A stretch of DNA of 64,000 nt, taken from contig NZ_JAMGBE010000003.1 of assembly GCF_023516575.1 (NCBI RefSeq), forward strand, positions 575,803 through 639,802, read 5' to 3'. Within the stretch, counting starts at the first letter, position 1, and each line of letters starts with the position of its first letter. The position numbers and the translations under genes are program-made. Positions 54,172-60,928 of this stretch are shown here, in pieces. The stretch is from Sphingomonas hankyongi. GTDB lineage: Bacteria > Pseudomonadota > Alphaproteobacteria > Sphingomonadales > Sphingomonadaceae. The notes under the pieces were generated by a model that saw only the letters and a list, made by a program, of their open reading frames with translations, searched no databases and had not been told where the DNA came from.

Positions 54172-54501
54172 ATGGGTGGAGAGTGCCCTGTGAATGCACC
54201 AGTAGGCAAACCAGCGTCGGAGTGCTCAATAAGAGCGTCAGAACGACAACGCATCTCTCGCGATCTCCACGACTCAACATCGCAGCTATTGGTCGCTCTT
54301 CAGTTGCAGGTTTGCCAGTTGAGGAATTGTCCTGGTCTAGGTGCTGAGCCGCTTCTGGACGAGATTGCTGAGACGCTTCAGAGCATCCGCGACAGCATCA
54401 AGCAAATCGAGAGCGAGACCGTAGACGAGAGGACGTTTGAACTACGGCGAGTTCAAACCGCCAAAATCTTCGTCTCGTTGGCGAGAATGCCTACTCGCTA
54501 A
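54172..54501 (+). CDS. Stand-alone HisKA_3-type histidine kinase dimerisation fragment
   Basis: A 109-residue protein whose central part, ERQRISRDLHDSTSQLLVAL and QLQVCQLRNCPGL, is the HisKA_3 dimerisation/phosphoacceptor helix found in NarL-type sensor kinases (phospho-His about residue 33). No HATPase_c domain follows: the protein ends 76 residues after the His. So it cannot autophosphorylate by itself; it may be a decayed kinase or a stand-alone phosphotransfer/dimer module. It converges on the LOV-LuxR gene (11-nt overlap). The start at 54172 avoids a repeat-derived upstream frame. Confidence 0.65.
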   Translation: MGGECPVNAPVGKPASECSIRASERQRISRDLHDSTSQLLVALQLQVCQLRNCPGLGAEPLLDEIAETLQSIRDSIKQIESETVDERTFELRRVQTAKIFVSLARMPTR

Positions 54502-55135
54502 CGCCACTGCTGCGCTCGATTCCGGCCTCCACCGCGAGCCGGATCGATTCCGCAGAAGTTGTGACGCCTAGGGCTTGAAGAAGCCGCACGCGATGCATTT
54601 TGACCGTCTTTTCCCCGATGCCGAGGGTGCCGCCGATTTGCTTGTTCCGATAGCCGCTCGCCATCAACTCCAGTATTTGGCGTTGCCTAGAGGTTAGTCG
54701 GTCTACAAGTTCAAGCGCTTTCGCCCGTCTCGACGCGGCCGCGGAGTCCGCGCGGGCGACCTCCATCTGCGAGCCGATGAACATCACCACGGCCCCCTCG
54801 GTGTCGAGGACCGGCGCCAGCATGACGGCGTTACGGAACGGTGTGCCGTCTTTCCGATAGTTCATTAACTCCACAATGGTGGGGCGGCCCTGCGCGACAG
54901 CCGACCGCAACGCGGCACGGCTCTCTGGCTCCGTACCAGGCCCACTCAAAAAACGGCAATTCCTTCCGAGTATCTCATCGGGCCGGTAGCCCGTTAAGGC
55001 CTCAAAGGCGGCATTCACCTCAACGATTGGATTGTCGTCAAGGCGGTTGTCCGTGACGATGGTGGCGATCGGCGTTTGATGTATCGAAGCCCGCATTGCT
55101 TCGAGCTCATGCTCATCCGTAATCCGCTCATGCAT
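54491..55135 (-). CDS. LOV-domain LuxR-type transcription factor (EL222-like blue-light regulator)
   Basis: A 214-residue protein: a LOV domain (residues ~15-125) followed by a Jalpha-like linker and a LuxR/GerE helix-turn-helix (about 147-205: LTSRQRQILELMASGYRNKQ, IGEKTVKMHRVRLLQALGV). The flavin-adduct cysteine is Cys60 in GRNCRFL; the flavin-contact NYRKDGTPFRN and the terminal glutamine in FIGSQMEV are conserved, so it should bind a flavin and form the cysteinyl adduct in blue light. Size and order match EL222. I start it at 55135; the frame to 55213 begins in a repeat. Confidence 0.88.
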   Translation of the reverse strand: MHERITDEHELEAMRASIHQTPIATIVTDNRLDDNPIVEVNAAFEALTGYRPDEILGRNCRFLSGPGTEPESRAALRSAVAQGRPTIVELMNYRKDGTPFRNAVMLAPVLDTEGAVVMFIGSQMEVARADSAAASRRAKALELVDRLTSRQRQILELMASGYRNKQIGGTLGIGEKTVKMHRVRLLQALGVTTSAESIRLAVEAGIERSSGVSE

Positions 55136-55450
55136 GCAAACCAGTAGATAGGATGCGAAGCGGACTCGCAATGGAGGAAAGTTGTCGGTCGCGAATGTCC
55201 GCTTTCCACCCAATAGGGACGCTAGCGGCTTAGGTCTCCTTTCGACCCATTGCGGACACTAGCCCTCACCATGTTGCGCGTTCAAGAATACTGACTCGCC
55301 GAAGTGGCGCCACGCACATCTCCAAGGGCATCGGTCTACCGCTTCGCATTTTCAGACCTGTGTTGTGGAGCAAGGCTGTACCTTCGAAAGGCTTTAGCGA
55401 GACCCCGGCCCGGCTGGCTGCGGAATAATCGGCAACAGGCACCACCCCTT
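55136..55450. other. Gap with dispersed repeat, no gene seen
   Basis: A 315-nt gap between the LOV-LuxR gene and the small minus-strand gene at 55451. It holds one long repeat copy (55194-55263) just upstream of the LOV gene start. The remainder (55264-55450) shows no open frame with a plausible ribosome site and no clear terminator; the LOV gene promoter should lie here. Confidence 0.5.
55194..55263 (+). repeat. Dispersed repeat copy 4 (double copy)
   Basis: aatgtccgctttccacccaa followed after ~25 nt by a second truncated unit tttcgacccattgcggacac, in direct orientation. It lies just upstream of the LOV gene and overlaps the predicted 5' extension of that frame. Confidence 0.75.
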
Positions 55451-55627
55451 TTAAGTGACCGATCCCTGGAGCGAAGGTCTCGCACCGAGCATCTCTCGCG
55501 TGAAGCGAATCTGCTCAGCGTACTCTCTAGCAAACTGGCCATGAGCACGCCGTTCGCGATAAGTGAGCGCCCGGTCAGCGATCATCAACGAACGCTGGTG
55601 GCGGTCCAACAGGAAATTGAGATCCAC
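55451..55627 (-). CDS. Small hypothetical protein
   Basis: A 58-residue protein beginning DLNFLLDRHQRSLMIADRAL and continuing YRERRAHGQFAREYAEQIR. A GTG start at 55627 has a strong GGGAGGAGC ribosome site 7-8 nt upstream. Small proteins with a (M/D)xNxLLxRxQxSLMxAD-type start occur repeatedly in sphingomonads; no function is known. Confidence 0.6.
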   Translation of the reverse strand: MDLNFLLDRHQRSLMIADRALTYRERRAHGQFAREYAEQIRFTREMLGARPSLQGSVT

Positions 55628-55655
55628 GAGCCAAGCTCCTCCCGTGAGGTGATTA

Positions 55656-55757
55656 TCAGCTAAGGGCGATAGCCAACGCGCCGGCGACGACAACAAATGT
55701 CAGAATGACGGACGCAGACCTGCTCAACCAAGCATGGGGAACATCTGGAACGGCCAT
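55656..55757 (-). CDS. Very small single-helix membrane protein
   Basis: A 33-residue frame with one hydrophobic segment (SASVILTFVVVAGALAIAL) after a short soluble start MAVPDVPHAWLS. GAGAGG lies 8 nt before the ATG. Probably a tiny inner-membrane peptide; expression is unproven. Confidence 0.45.
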   Translation of the reverse strand: MAVPDVPHAWLSRSASVILTFVVVAGALAIALS

Positions 55758-55771
55758 GGAATATACCTCTC

Positions 55772-55948
55772 TCACGAGTTAGAGCCTCCTGTGGCGGCCC
55801 CGATTAAACAATGGTTGGCCGCCGATTGCGAACTCGCACGCCCGCCTTCGTTGTCGTACGCCTGCTCTTGACGCTTCATATCGGCCTCCTCGGCGGCAGA
55901 GCGGAAAATGCTGAAGTGCGTTGGCTTCCTTGATGCAGCACGGTTCAT
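55772..55948 (-). CDS. Small hypothetical protein
   Basis: A 58-residue frame reading MNRAASRKPTHFSIFRSAAE and EADMKRQEQAYDNEGGRASS, ending CLIGAATGGSNS. AGGGACG precedes the ATG. The hydrophilic, Ser/Ala/Gly-rich composition gives no family. It sits between the cold-shock-like gene and the 33-residue membrane peptide on the same strand; a real gene is possible but not certain. Confidence 0.35.
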   Translation of the reverse strand: MNRAASRKPTHFSIFRSAAEEADMKRQEQAYDNEGGRASSQSAANHCLIGAATGGSNS

Positions 55949-56015
55949 AACGGACGTCCCTTGAGACTGGCCGAAAAGCTGGGCGGGAACCGAGTGCTCC
56001 CGCCGAACGCAATCC

Positions 56016-56222
56016 TTAGACTGTCTGGAGATTCATGGCGCTGGTGCGACCGTCCTTCTCAAGTAGCTCATAAGAAAGACGCTGCCCCGTCTTGGGGGCG
56101 ACCTTAGGGTCCCAGGATATAGCGCTTCGCTCGAAGCGGAGCTCGTCACCACCCTTTTCGGGTGTAATCGAGCCGCGGCCCTGCGTCTCATCGAATGTCT
56201 TGATTGTTCCGAAATGCTTCAT
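56016..56222 (-). CDS. Divergent cold-shock-domain protein
   Basis: A 68-residue CSD-fold protein: MKHFGTIKTFDETQGRGSIT, PEKGGDELRFERSAI and TGQRLSYELLEKDGRTSAMN. The overall layout is that of CspA (GxGxITPxxGxxxxxxxxSAI), but the nucleic-acid-stacking residues of RNP1 (FGF) and RNP2 (FVHF) are replaced: GRGSI and LRFER here. It probably keeps the OB fold without normal single-stranded RNA/DNA stacking. AAGGACACGACC precedes the ATG. Confidence 0.8.
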   Translation of the reverse strand: MKHFGTIKTFDETQGRGSITPEKGGDELRFERSAISWDPKVAPKTGQRLSYELLEKDGRTSAMNLQTV

Positions 56223-56493
56223 GGTCGTGTCCTTCTTACCGAGACCGACCCGGATTGGCCGTCTCTGTGGCTAAGAGGCGCTAAAGATGGAGAGAAACGC
56301 GGCTGAGCGCTTGACCGTCGATACCGACTGGCAGCAATAATCATATAGTCTTCTTGCCTAGCAGGTGCAATAGGCGCAAAAAAAATAAAAAATATAATTA
56401 CGACTCCAGTGAAATAGTTGCTCTTCCTTATGGAAAACTTCTGTCCGTCTACTACATAATAATTTGTCGTCTATTTTAAAAGAACTCAAAGCC

Positions 56494-56712
56494 ATGTTTG
56501 GTTTTAGAGGTGGCGAGAGTGCTGATGTCGTCCGTCGCAAGCGGGCTCATATGGTGGAAGCCCAGGCACGCTGGCCCTTCCTCACCCATTTCGATGCGTC
56601 GACCCTGAAGAACGATCGGAAGCTTGTGACCATGGTGAAGGAACGCTGCTCATGGTCGCAGAAAGACGCCGAAAGCGACGTGCGGCAATGGATGGAAGGC
56701 AAGGTCTTTTGA
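56494..56712 (+). CDS. CsbD-like small protein
   Basis: A 72-residue hydrophilic protein. The C-terminal part (STLKNDRKLVTMVKERCSWS, QKDAESDVRQWMEGKVF) resembles the CsbD-like fold (GdxxKLxGKIQExxGxSxxEAExxVxxW). Start could also be a TTG at 56464. Its TGA overlaps the ATG of the zinc-finger gene, so the two are coupled. Function unknown; CsbD proteins are stress-related in Bacillus. Confidence 0.6.
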   Translation: MFGFRGGESADVVRRKRAHMVEAQARWPFLTHFDASTLKNDRKLVTMVKERCSWSQKDAESDVRQWMEGKVF

Positions 56713-56969
56713 TGCATGGCGAACAAGCAACCTCGAGCTCTGAGATACCCCTGTTTTTCAACGAAGTAGGCGTGAGTAGCATCGAGATCGGCGTCGGCGC
56801 CTTTGATTGCATGGGCGTACTGCCGCCCCATGATCATCCCCACGTCTACCTGAACATGGGAGAGCAATCGGATATTTTATGCCCGTATTGCTCGACCCAA
56901 TACCGGCTCAATCCTGCGCTTCGCTGGAACGAGACAGTTCCGATTGATTGTTGGGCGGCCCGCGAGTGA
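56712..56969 (+). CDS. zf-CHCC zinc-finger domain protein
   Basis: An 85-residue protein whose C-terminal half is the zf-CHCC fold: PPHDHPHVYLNMGEQSDILC, PYCSTQYRLNP. The His and two Cys ligands are present (CPYC). Proteins with this domain include NDUFS6/NuoS-related and the small bacterial zinc-finger protein of alphaproteobacteria. The N-terminal ~40 residues are unusual for the family. Coupled to its neighbours on both sides (TGATG and GTGA overlaps). Confidence 0.75.
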   Translation: MHGEQATSSSEIPLFFNEVGVSSIEIGVGAFDCMGVLPPHDHPHVYLNMGEQSDILCPYCSTQYRLNPALRWNETVPIDCWAARE

Positions 56970-57214
56970 ACCAAGACCGCAACCTTGTCGAGCGGACGGG
57001 CAATGACCGGCATGCGCTGCGGTGCTGGCATGAATGGGAGTTCGATGGAAGCGCACGGCGCATCATCCTTTGTGTTCAGACCGCCCTCGAACTACGACCG
57101 GGCTGTGAAGGCTTTGATTCCAGGCAGCTGGACGAATTGATCGACGAAGCAACGCACATGATGCGTGCAAGCGCCAGCCCTATCGATTCAATACGGATCG
57201 TCCCCGAGCGCTAA
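56966..57214 (+). CDS. Hypothetical protein downstream of zf-CHCC gene
   Basis: An 82-residue protein (NDRHALRCWHEWEFDGSARR, IILCVQTALELRPGCEGFDS, RQLDELIDEATHMMRASAS) with no recognised domain. It has three cysteines that could be structural. It begins at a GTG in the zf-CHCC stop codon, so the three genes 56494-57214 form a tight tri-cistron. Confidence 0.55.
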   Translation: MNQDRNLVERTGNDRHALRCWHEWEFDGSARRIILCVQTALELRPGCEGFDSRQLDELIDEATHMMRASASPIDSIRIVPER

Positions 57215-57261
57215 GTCTCGAGCGGCCTTACCCGCCAAAATCACTTGAGGTCTCGTCGACC

Positions 57262-57297
57262 GCTAGTGTCCGCTTTCCACCCAAAGCGGACATTCAC
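57262..57297 (+). repeat. Dispersed repeat copy 5
   Basis: gctagtgtccgctttccacc followed by caaagcggacattcac; the two halves form an inverted pair (tgtccgcttt / aaagcggaca). It sits between the hypothetical gene and the minus-strand gene at 57294. Confidence 0.75.
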
Positions 57298-57488
57298 AGA
57301 CGGGCCGCTAGCCACGCGTCACTGCAGGCCAGAATGAGCTGTCGTCTAGCGTCCGGCTCCTTGAGCCATCCTTCAACCTCGTCTCGGTCTTCAACGGGCA
57401 AACGTCGGATAATCTCTGACACGCTGCGACACTGACCGGAGTTGGCCAACTCGTACGCCCGCTCCATTGCTACTTTCGCTCGCGCCAC
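57294..57488 (-). CDS. Small hypothetical protein
   Basis: A 64-residue helical protein, ARAKVAMERAYELANSGQCR, SVSEIIRRLPVEDRDEVEGW and LKEPDARRQLILACSDAWL. Such small proteins are recurrent in sphingomonads; function unknown. Start at the GTG at 57488 (AGAG upstream) or the ATG at 57467. Confidence 0.55.
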   Translation of the reverse strand: MARAKVAMERAYELANSGQCRSVSEIIRRLPVEDRDEVEGWLKEPDARRQLILACSDAWLAARL

Positions 57489-57534
57489 TGATCTCTAGCG
57501 GCACAACGTTGCGACGCGAAGCACCTGCGATAGC

Positions 57535-57569
57535 GCTAGTGGCAGGAATGGGTGGAAAGCCGACACTGT
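57535..57569 (-). repeat. Dispersed repeat copy 6
   Basis: gctagtggcaggaatgggtg followed by gaaagccgacactg, the reverse-oriented form of the repeat. Confidence 0.7.
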
Positions 57570-57660
57570 TGTCCCACCGCAAGTCGCCAGTTCTGAGCCG
57601 TCTCAACCGAGCCCAGAACGCCGTGCTATAAGACCGTTGTCATATCCAAGGAGGCACGAC

Positions 57661-57975
57661 ATGCGCCACATCAATCCTGCAAGGACAGGGCTCGCTGTGG
57701 GCGTTGTAATCGGGCTCTGGCATGCGCTTTGGGTAACTCTCGTCGCTGTCGGGTGGGCGAAGCCCGTCATGGACTTCATCCTTCGTCTCCACTTCATCAA
57801 TCTGACCTACGAGCTGGCACCGTTCGCATTGAGCACCGGGATGCTGCTCGTATCGATCACGTTCCTTTTGGGGGCCGTGTTCGGGGTGGTCTTTGCGCTT
57901 GTCTGGAACTGGCTGTCCCGCGGCTCCAACACGGCCTCGATAAGGGGCAACGAGGGGACCGGCTCAGCGACGTAG
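57661..57975 (+). CDS. Hypothetical membrane protein
   Basis: A 104-residue protein with two or three hydrophobic helices: TGLAVGVVIGLWHALWVTLV, STGMLLVSITFLLGAVFGVV and FALVWNWL. AAGGAGGCACGAC precedes the ATG at 57661. No family is recognised. It precedes the PNPOx-like gene by 26 nt on the same strand, probably co-transcribed. Confidence 0.65.
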   Translation: MRHINPARTGLAVGVVIGLWHALWVTLVAVGWAKPVMDFILRLHFINLTYELAPFALSTGMLLVSITFLLGAVFGVVFALVWNWLSRGSNTASIRGNEGTGSAT

Positions 57976-58001
57976 GTTATCTCACCTGCAAGGAGGAGGC
58001 C

Positions 58002-58514
58002 ATGAAGGCCAAGGCGATCAAAATCCTCGACGAGAATCGGCTGATGGCAATCGCCACCGTTCGTCCCGATGGTTGGCCCCAAGCCACAATGGTCGGCTAC
58101 GCCAACGAGGGCATCCTGCTTTACTTCGCGATTTCGCGGGAAAGCCAGAAGTTCGGAAATATCGCAGCGGATGACCGGGTCTCGATCGTAATTGGACGTG
58201 ATTTCCATGACCCTCGGACAATCAAGGCGCTGTCGATAGCGGCGAGGGCTTCCGAGGTCCGTGACCCGACGCAACGTCAGCGCGCCCTGGCGCTCTTGTT
58301 GGAACGGCACCCAGGATTGAAAGCCTTGGAACCGCCACAGCCCGATCATTCGGCAGTGATGCGCGCCAACCCCGAAATCATCACGATCCTCGACTATTCA
58401 AGGGGCTTTGGACATGCCGACTTGCTGACCGTGGGACCCGGTGGCCTCACTGAGATGACGGTCGCCCGTGACGACGATTGGGGTTTCGGCGAAGCACTCA
58501 AGCCGGTTAGCTAA
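58002..58514 (+). CDS. Pyridoxamine 5'-phosphate oxidase-family protein
   Basis: A 170-residue flavin-fold protein: KILDENRLMAIATVRPDGWP, QATMVGYANEGILLYFAISR, ESQKFGNIAADDRVSIVIG and later DDWGFGEALKP. The layout matches the PNPOx-like split-barrel superfamily, whose members bind FMN or F420 or act as ferric-reductase-like sensors. True pyridoxine oxidase activity is not implied. GGAGGAGGCC lies before the ATG at 58002. Confidence 0.8.
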   Translation: MKAKAIKILDENRLMAIATVRPDGWPQATMVGYANEGILLYFAISRESQKFGNIAADDRVSIVIGRDFHDPRTIKALSIAARASEVRDPTQRQRALALLLERHPGLKALEPPQPDHSAVMRANPEIITILDYSRGFGHADLLTVGPGGLTEMTVARDDDWGFGEALKPVS

Positions 58515-58545
58515 TGGCAAGAATGGGTGGAAACGGACATTTGTC
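58508..58545 (-). repeat. Dispersed repeat copy 7
   Basis: gctaatggcaagaatgggtg followed by gaaacggacatttgtc, reverse orientation, between the PNPOx-like and membrane-protein genes. A shorter related unit (aagaatgggcgacc) recurs at 58580-58600. Confidence 0.75.
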
Positions 58546-58590
58546 TTGCCCATGCCGTCATGGCAGATTGCCCGAAAAACAAGGGCAAGA

Positions 58591-59073
58591 ATGGGCGACC
58601 GCAATTTTCGTGATGTCTCGTTGATGGCACTGATCATCAGTTGCTTCATCCAGATCGGTACCCAGCTATTTGCGATCTCCGTCGTGGTGGGCACGATAAC
58701 GGCGGCTCCGCCCCGTTCCTTTGCGATCTTGGAAGGGGCCTATCACTACGACAGCAGCCCGTTTTGGAGCACTGTGCCGCCCATCACGGGGCTTCTGTTC
58801 ATCGTTGCCCTCTTCGCGAACTGGAAGACGTCGCGCCGAACTTTCTTGCTCGTATCATTCGGGCTGTTCGTGATGGCGGGTCTGGTTGCGGGAGTGCTCC
58901 TTGAACCGGAGTTCGCGACCATCACTGCGAATGGCTACAGCGACAATGTTGATGCCGCGCTACAAAGCCGAGCGGCGACTTGGATCGCCTATGACTGGGC
59001 GGCATGGGGCATCAGCTTAGCATCCGGCATCGGGCTGCTGTTGGCTCTCGCGAGGCCGATTTCTTCCAGGTAG
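58591..59073 (+). CDS. Hypothetical four-helix membrane protein
   Basis: A ~160-residue integral membrane protein with about four hydrophobic segments (LMALIISCFIQIGTQLFAIS, VPPITGLLFIVALFA, TFLLVSFGLFVMAGLVAGVL, WAAWGISLASGIGLLLALAR). No domain family is recognised. The start at 58591 has AAGGGC upstream but lies next to repeat-derived sequence; the ATG at 58624 is an alternative. Confidence 0.6.
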   Translation: MGDRNFRDVSLMALIISCFIQIGTQLFAISVVVGTITAAPPRSFAILEGAYHYDSSPFWSTVPPITGLLFIVALFANWKTSRRTFLLVSFGLFVMAGLVAGVLLEPEFATITANGYSDNVDAALQSRAATWIAYDWAAWGISLASGIGLLLALARPISSR

Positions 59074-59107
59074 GCATTGAGCGCCGAACGCCGGGCCGCA
59101 CGTCCAA

Positions 59108-59175
59108 AGTCTGCAATGGGTCGAAAGCGGACACTCGGCTAGCGGCAAGTTTGGATGGAAAGCGGACATTCGCTT
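59108..59175 (-). repeat. Dispersed repeat copy 8 (double copy)
   Basis: Two tandem units, gcaatgggtcgaaagcggac and ggcaagtttggatggaaagc, ending ggacattcgc, between the membrane-protein gene and the histidine kinase gene. Confidence 0.75.
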
Positions 59176-59225
59176 TCCGGACAAAGACGGGTCGGCGTGA
59201 GTTGTACGTTGCTGTAAGTGAAGGA

Positions 59226-60299
59226 TCAGGCCGCGTGCGTGAGCCGTGATTCAAATGTTGCTTTAGTGATCGTGACGGCCAGCCCATCCTTGGATGAAGT
59301 TTCGGAAACCTGCGCGTTTAGTTGTTTCGCCAACGCAGCCACGAGCGCCGTTCCAAGTCCGGTAGAAGCACTCGCCTCGGTGGCCTCCCGTCTGCCAATG
59401 CCGTTGTCCGCCACGGTCAGCTTCCAATCCGACTTTGCCATCTCGAAGGTCACTCGGATCCGTGCAGACGACTGGGCCACCGGGAATGCATATTTGACCG
59501 CGTTGATGATCAGCTCGGTGACAATCAAGCCGATGCTTACTGCGTGGCTTGTTGGGAGCACGCCAGGGTCAGCACTAACAATGATGTCGATGTGCTGGCG
59601 CGGGTCCACCATGGACGCGGCAAGGCCCGAACTGAGCTTCGTGATGTAGGGGCCAATCTCAATCTGCTCGATGCCGTCAGAGGCATGCAGGTGGCCCTGC
59701 ACCGCTGCCACTGACATGACCCTCTGGTGCGCTGCACGGAGCTCATTCTTGGTTTCTTCGGAGGTCACCGCGCCCGCCTTCAACAACAGGATGCTGGCAA
59801 TGATCTGCAGGCTGTTTGCGATTCGATGTCGCATCTCGCGAAGCAGCGTCCGCTGCTGCTCCAGCAGTTCCTCCGTATGCTCGAGTAGTCTCTGCTTCTC
59901 TTGTTCTGCGACGCGACGCTCGGTGATGTCCTTGATCGCGACCAAGACCATTCGACCAGATCCGCCTTCGTCCCGGATTGGAAGGGCGTTGAGGCACAAA
60001 GTGCGTCGACCGAGCTTGCTGAAGTCCCGCTCGAACTCGAAACTGTCGATGGTTGTCCGGTCGTCGACAACCGCGGCAAGCAGCTGTCGCAGGCCAGGTA
60101 TGTCCCAAGCGCCTCCCGATAGCTCAAACAGAGAAAGACCGTGCACAGCGGCTGGGTCCTCGCCGAAGACCTCGTAGAAGCAACGGCTGGCTGCAAGAAG
60201 ATGCAGCGTGTCATCCAAAACGAGGAAGGGTTCCGGCAGGGTGTCGACGATCGCCAGCGCCAGGGCTTGCGCCTGTTCTCGATCGTGCAGCTGTTTCAT
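59226..60299 (-). CDS. PAS - HisKA_2 histidine kinase
   Basis: A 357-residue soluble kinase: a PAS domain (about residues 18-130: LPEPFLVLDDTLHLLAASRC, then IKDITERRVAEQE), a coiled helix, the HisKA_2 phosphoacceptor helix (LLREMRHRIANSLQIIASIL, His158) and a HATPase_c domain (SIGLIVTELIINAVKYAFP N box, LTVADNGIG G1 box, STGLGTALVAALAKQL). HisKA_2/HWE-type kinases often act in light, stress or general stress responses. It is downstream of the receiver gene at 60413-60928 in the same transcription direction. Confidence 0.9.
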   Translation of the reverse strand: MKQLHDREQAQALALAIVDTLPEPFLVLDDTLHLLAASRCFYEVFGEDPAAVHGLSLFELSGGAWDIPGLRQLLAAVVDDRTTIDSFEFERDFSKLGRRTLCLNALPIRDEGGSGRMVLVAIKDITERRVAEQEKQRLLEHTEELLEQQRTLLREMRHRIANSLQIIASILLLKAGAVTSEETKNELRAAHQRVMSVAAVQGHLHASDGIEQIEIGPYITKLSSGLAASMVDPRQHIDIIVSADPGVLPTSHAVSIGLIVTELIINAVKYAFPVAQSSARIRVTFEMAKSDWKLTVADNGIGRREATEASASTGLGTALVAALAKQLNAQVSETSSKDGLAVTITKATFESRLTHAA

Positions 60300-60412
60300 C
60301 GACGTTGCTCCAATCGGGCGGGAGCTTCGCATCTCTCTGTCGCCAGCGCGCCGCGCGGCCGTCCGGTGATCCGAATCTCATACTCTACTTGCAATGATGC
60401 TCCCACCACGGA

Positions 60413-60928
60413 TTAATCGCCTGCTCGAGGAGGGTCGCAAGGAGGCTCAGATGTAGCTCGGCTGGCATCCGCATTCATAATCAGTGTTGAGATTGCAGCG
60501 AGCAACTGCGCCGGGGCGTAGGGGTTCTGCACAAGCAGGCTGTTCGGAACTCCGCGGGTCGGCCACTCTCCCGCACTTTCAGCGGTCATATAAACGATTG
60601 GCATGTCGGCCTGCTGTTCGCGCGCATGCCGAGCGACTTCCCAGCCATCGGGACCAAGACCCAGACCAATGTCCGTGATCACGGCCGCAAAGTTGGCTGA
60701 AGGTGCATCGAGCGCAGTGACAGCCTCGGCGCCAGTTGCGGCTACCCTCACCGCGTAACCGCCCTGCTTGAGGGCGTCTTCCGCAACCATGACAACCAAG
60801 GCGTCATCTTCAACAAGCAGCAACACAGGCTCTTCCACGCTATCCTCAGCAGCCGAGGCAGCGATGTCGCCACATGGTGGCTGACTTAAATTGTCGGCTG
60901 ACAAAGAGCTTAACAACGCGACAGACAT
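60413..60928 (-). CDS. Single-domain response regulator (receiver)
   Basis: A 171-residue receiver protein. The acidic pair LLLVEDDALVVMV (Asp41-Asp42), the phosphoacceptor AAVITDIGLGLGPDG (Asp86) and the switch Thr in IVYMTAES (Thr115) are present. The invariant lysine of the LKP-type loop is not: the segment reads LLVQNPYAPAQL, with Asn in place of Lys. It precedes the HisKA_2 kinase by 113 nt. It has no output domain. Without Lys, phosphorylation-driven signalling may be altered. Confidence 0.85.
   Translation of the reverse strand: MSVALLSSLSADNLSQPPCGDIAASAAEDSVEEPVLLLVEDDALVVMVAEDALKQGGYAVRVAATGAEAVTALDAPSANFAAVITDIGLGLGPDGWEVARHAREQQADMPIVYMTAESAGEWPTRGVPNSLLVQNPYAPAQLLAAISTLIMNADASRATSEPPCDPPRAGD

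Noticed and set aside
55779..56012. 77-codon minus-strand frame in the small-gene region
   Set aside because: Overlaps a different frame with a better ribosome site (the 58-codon gene) and has no family-like features; I kept only the shorter candidate at low confidence.
57729..58001. Longer frame upstream of the PNPOx-like gene
   Set aside because: It overlaps the membrane-protein gene out of frame, and a strong GGAGGAGG site before 58002 fixes the real start.
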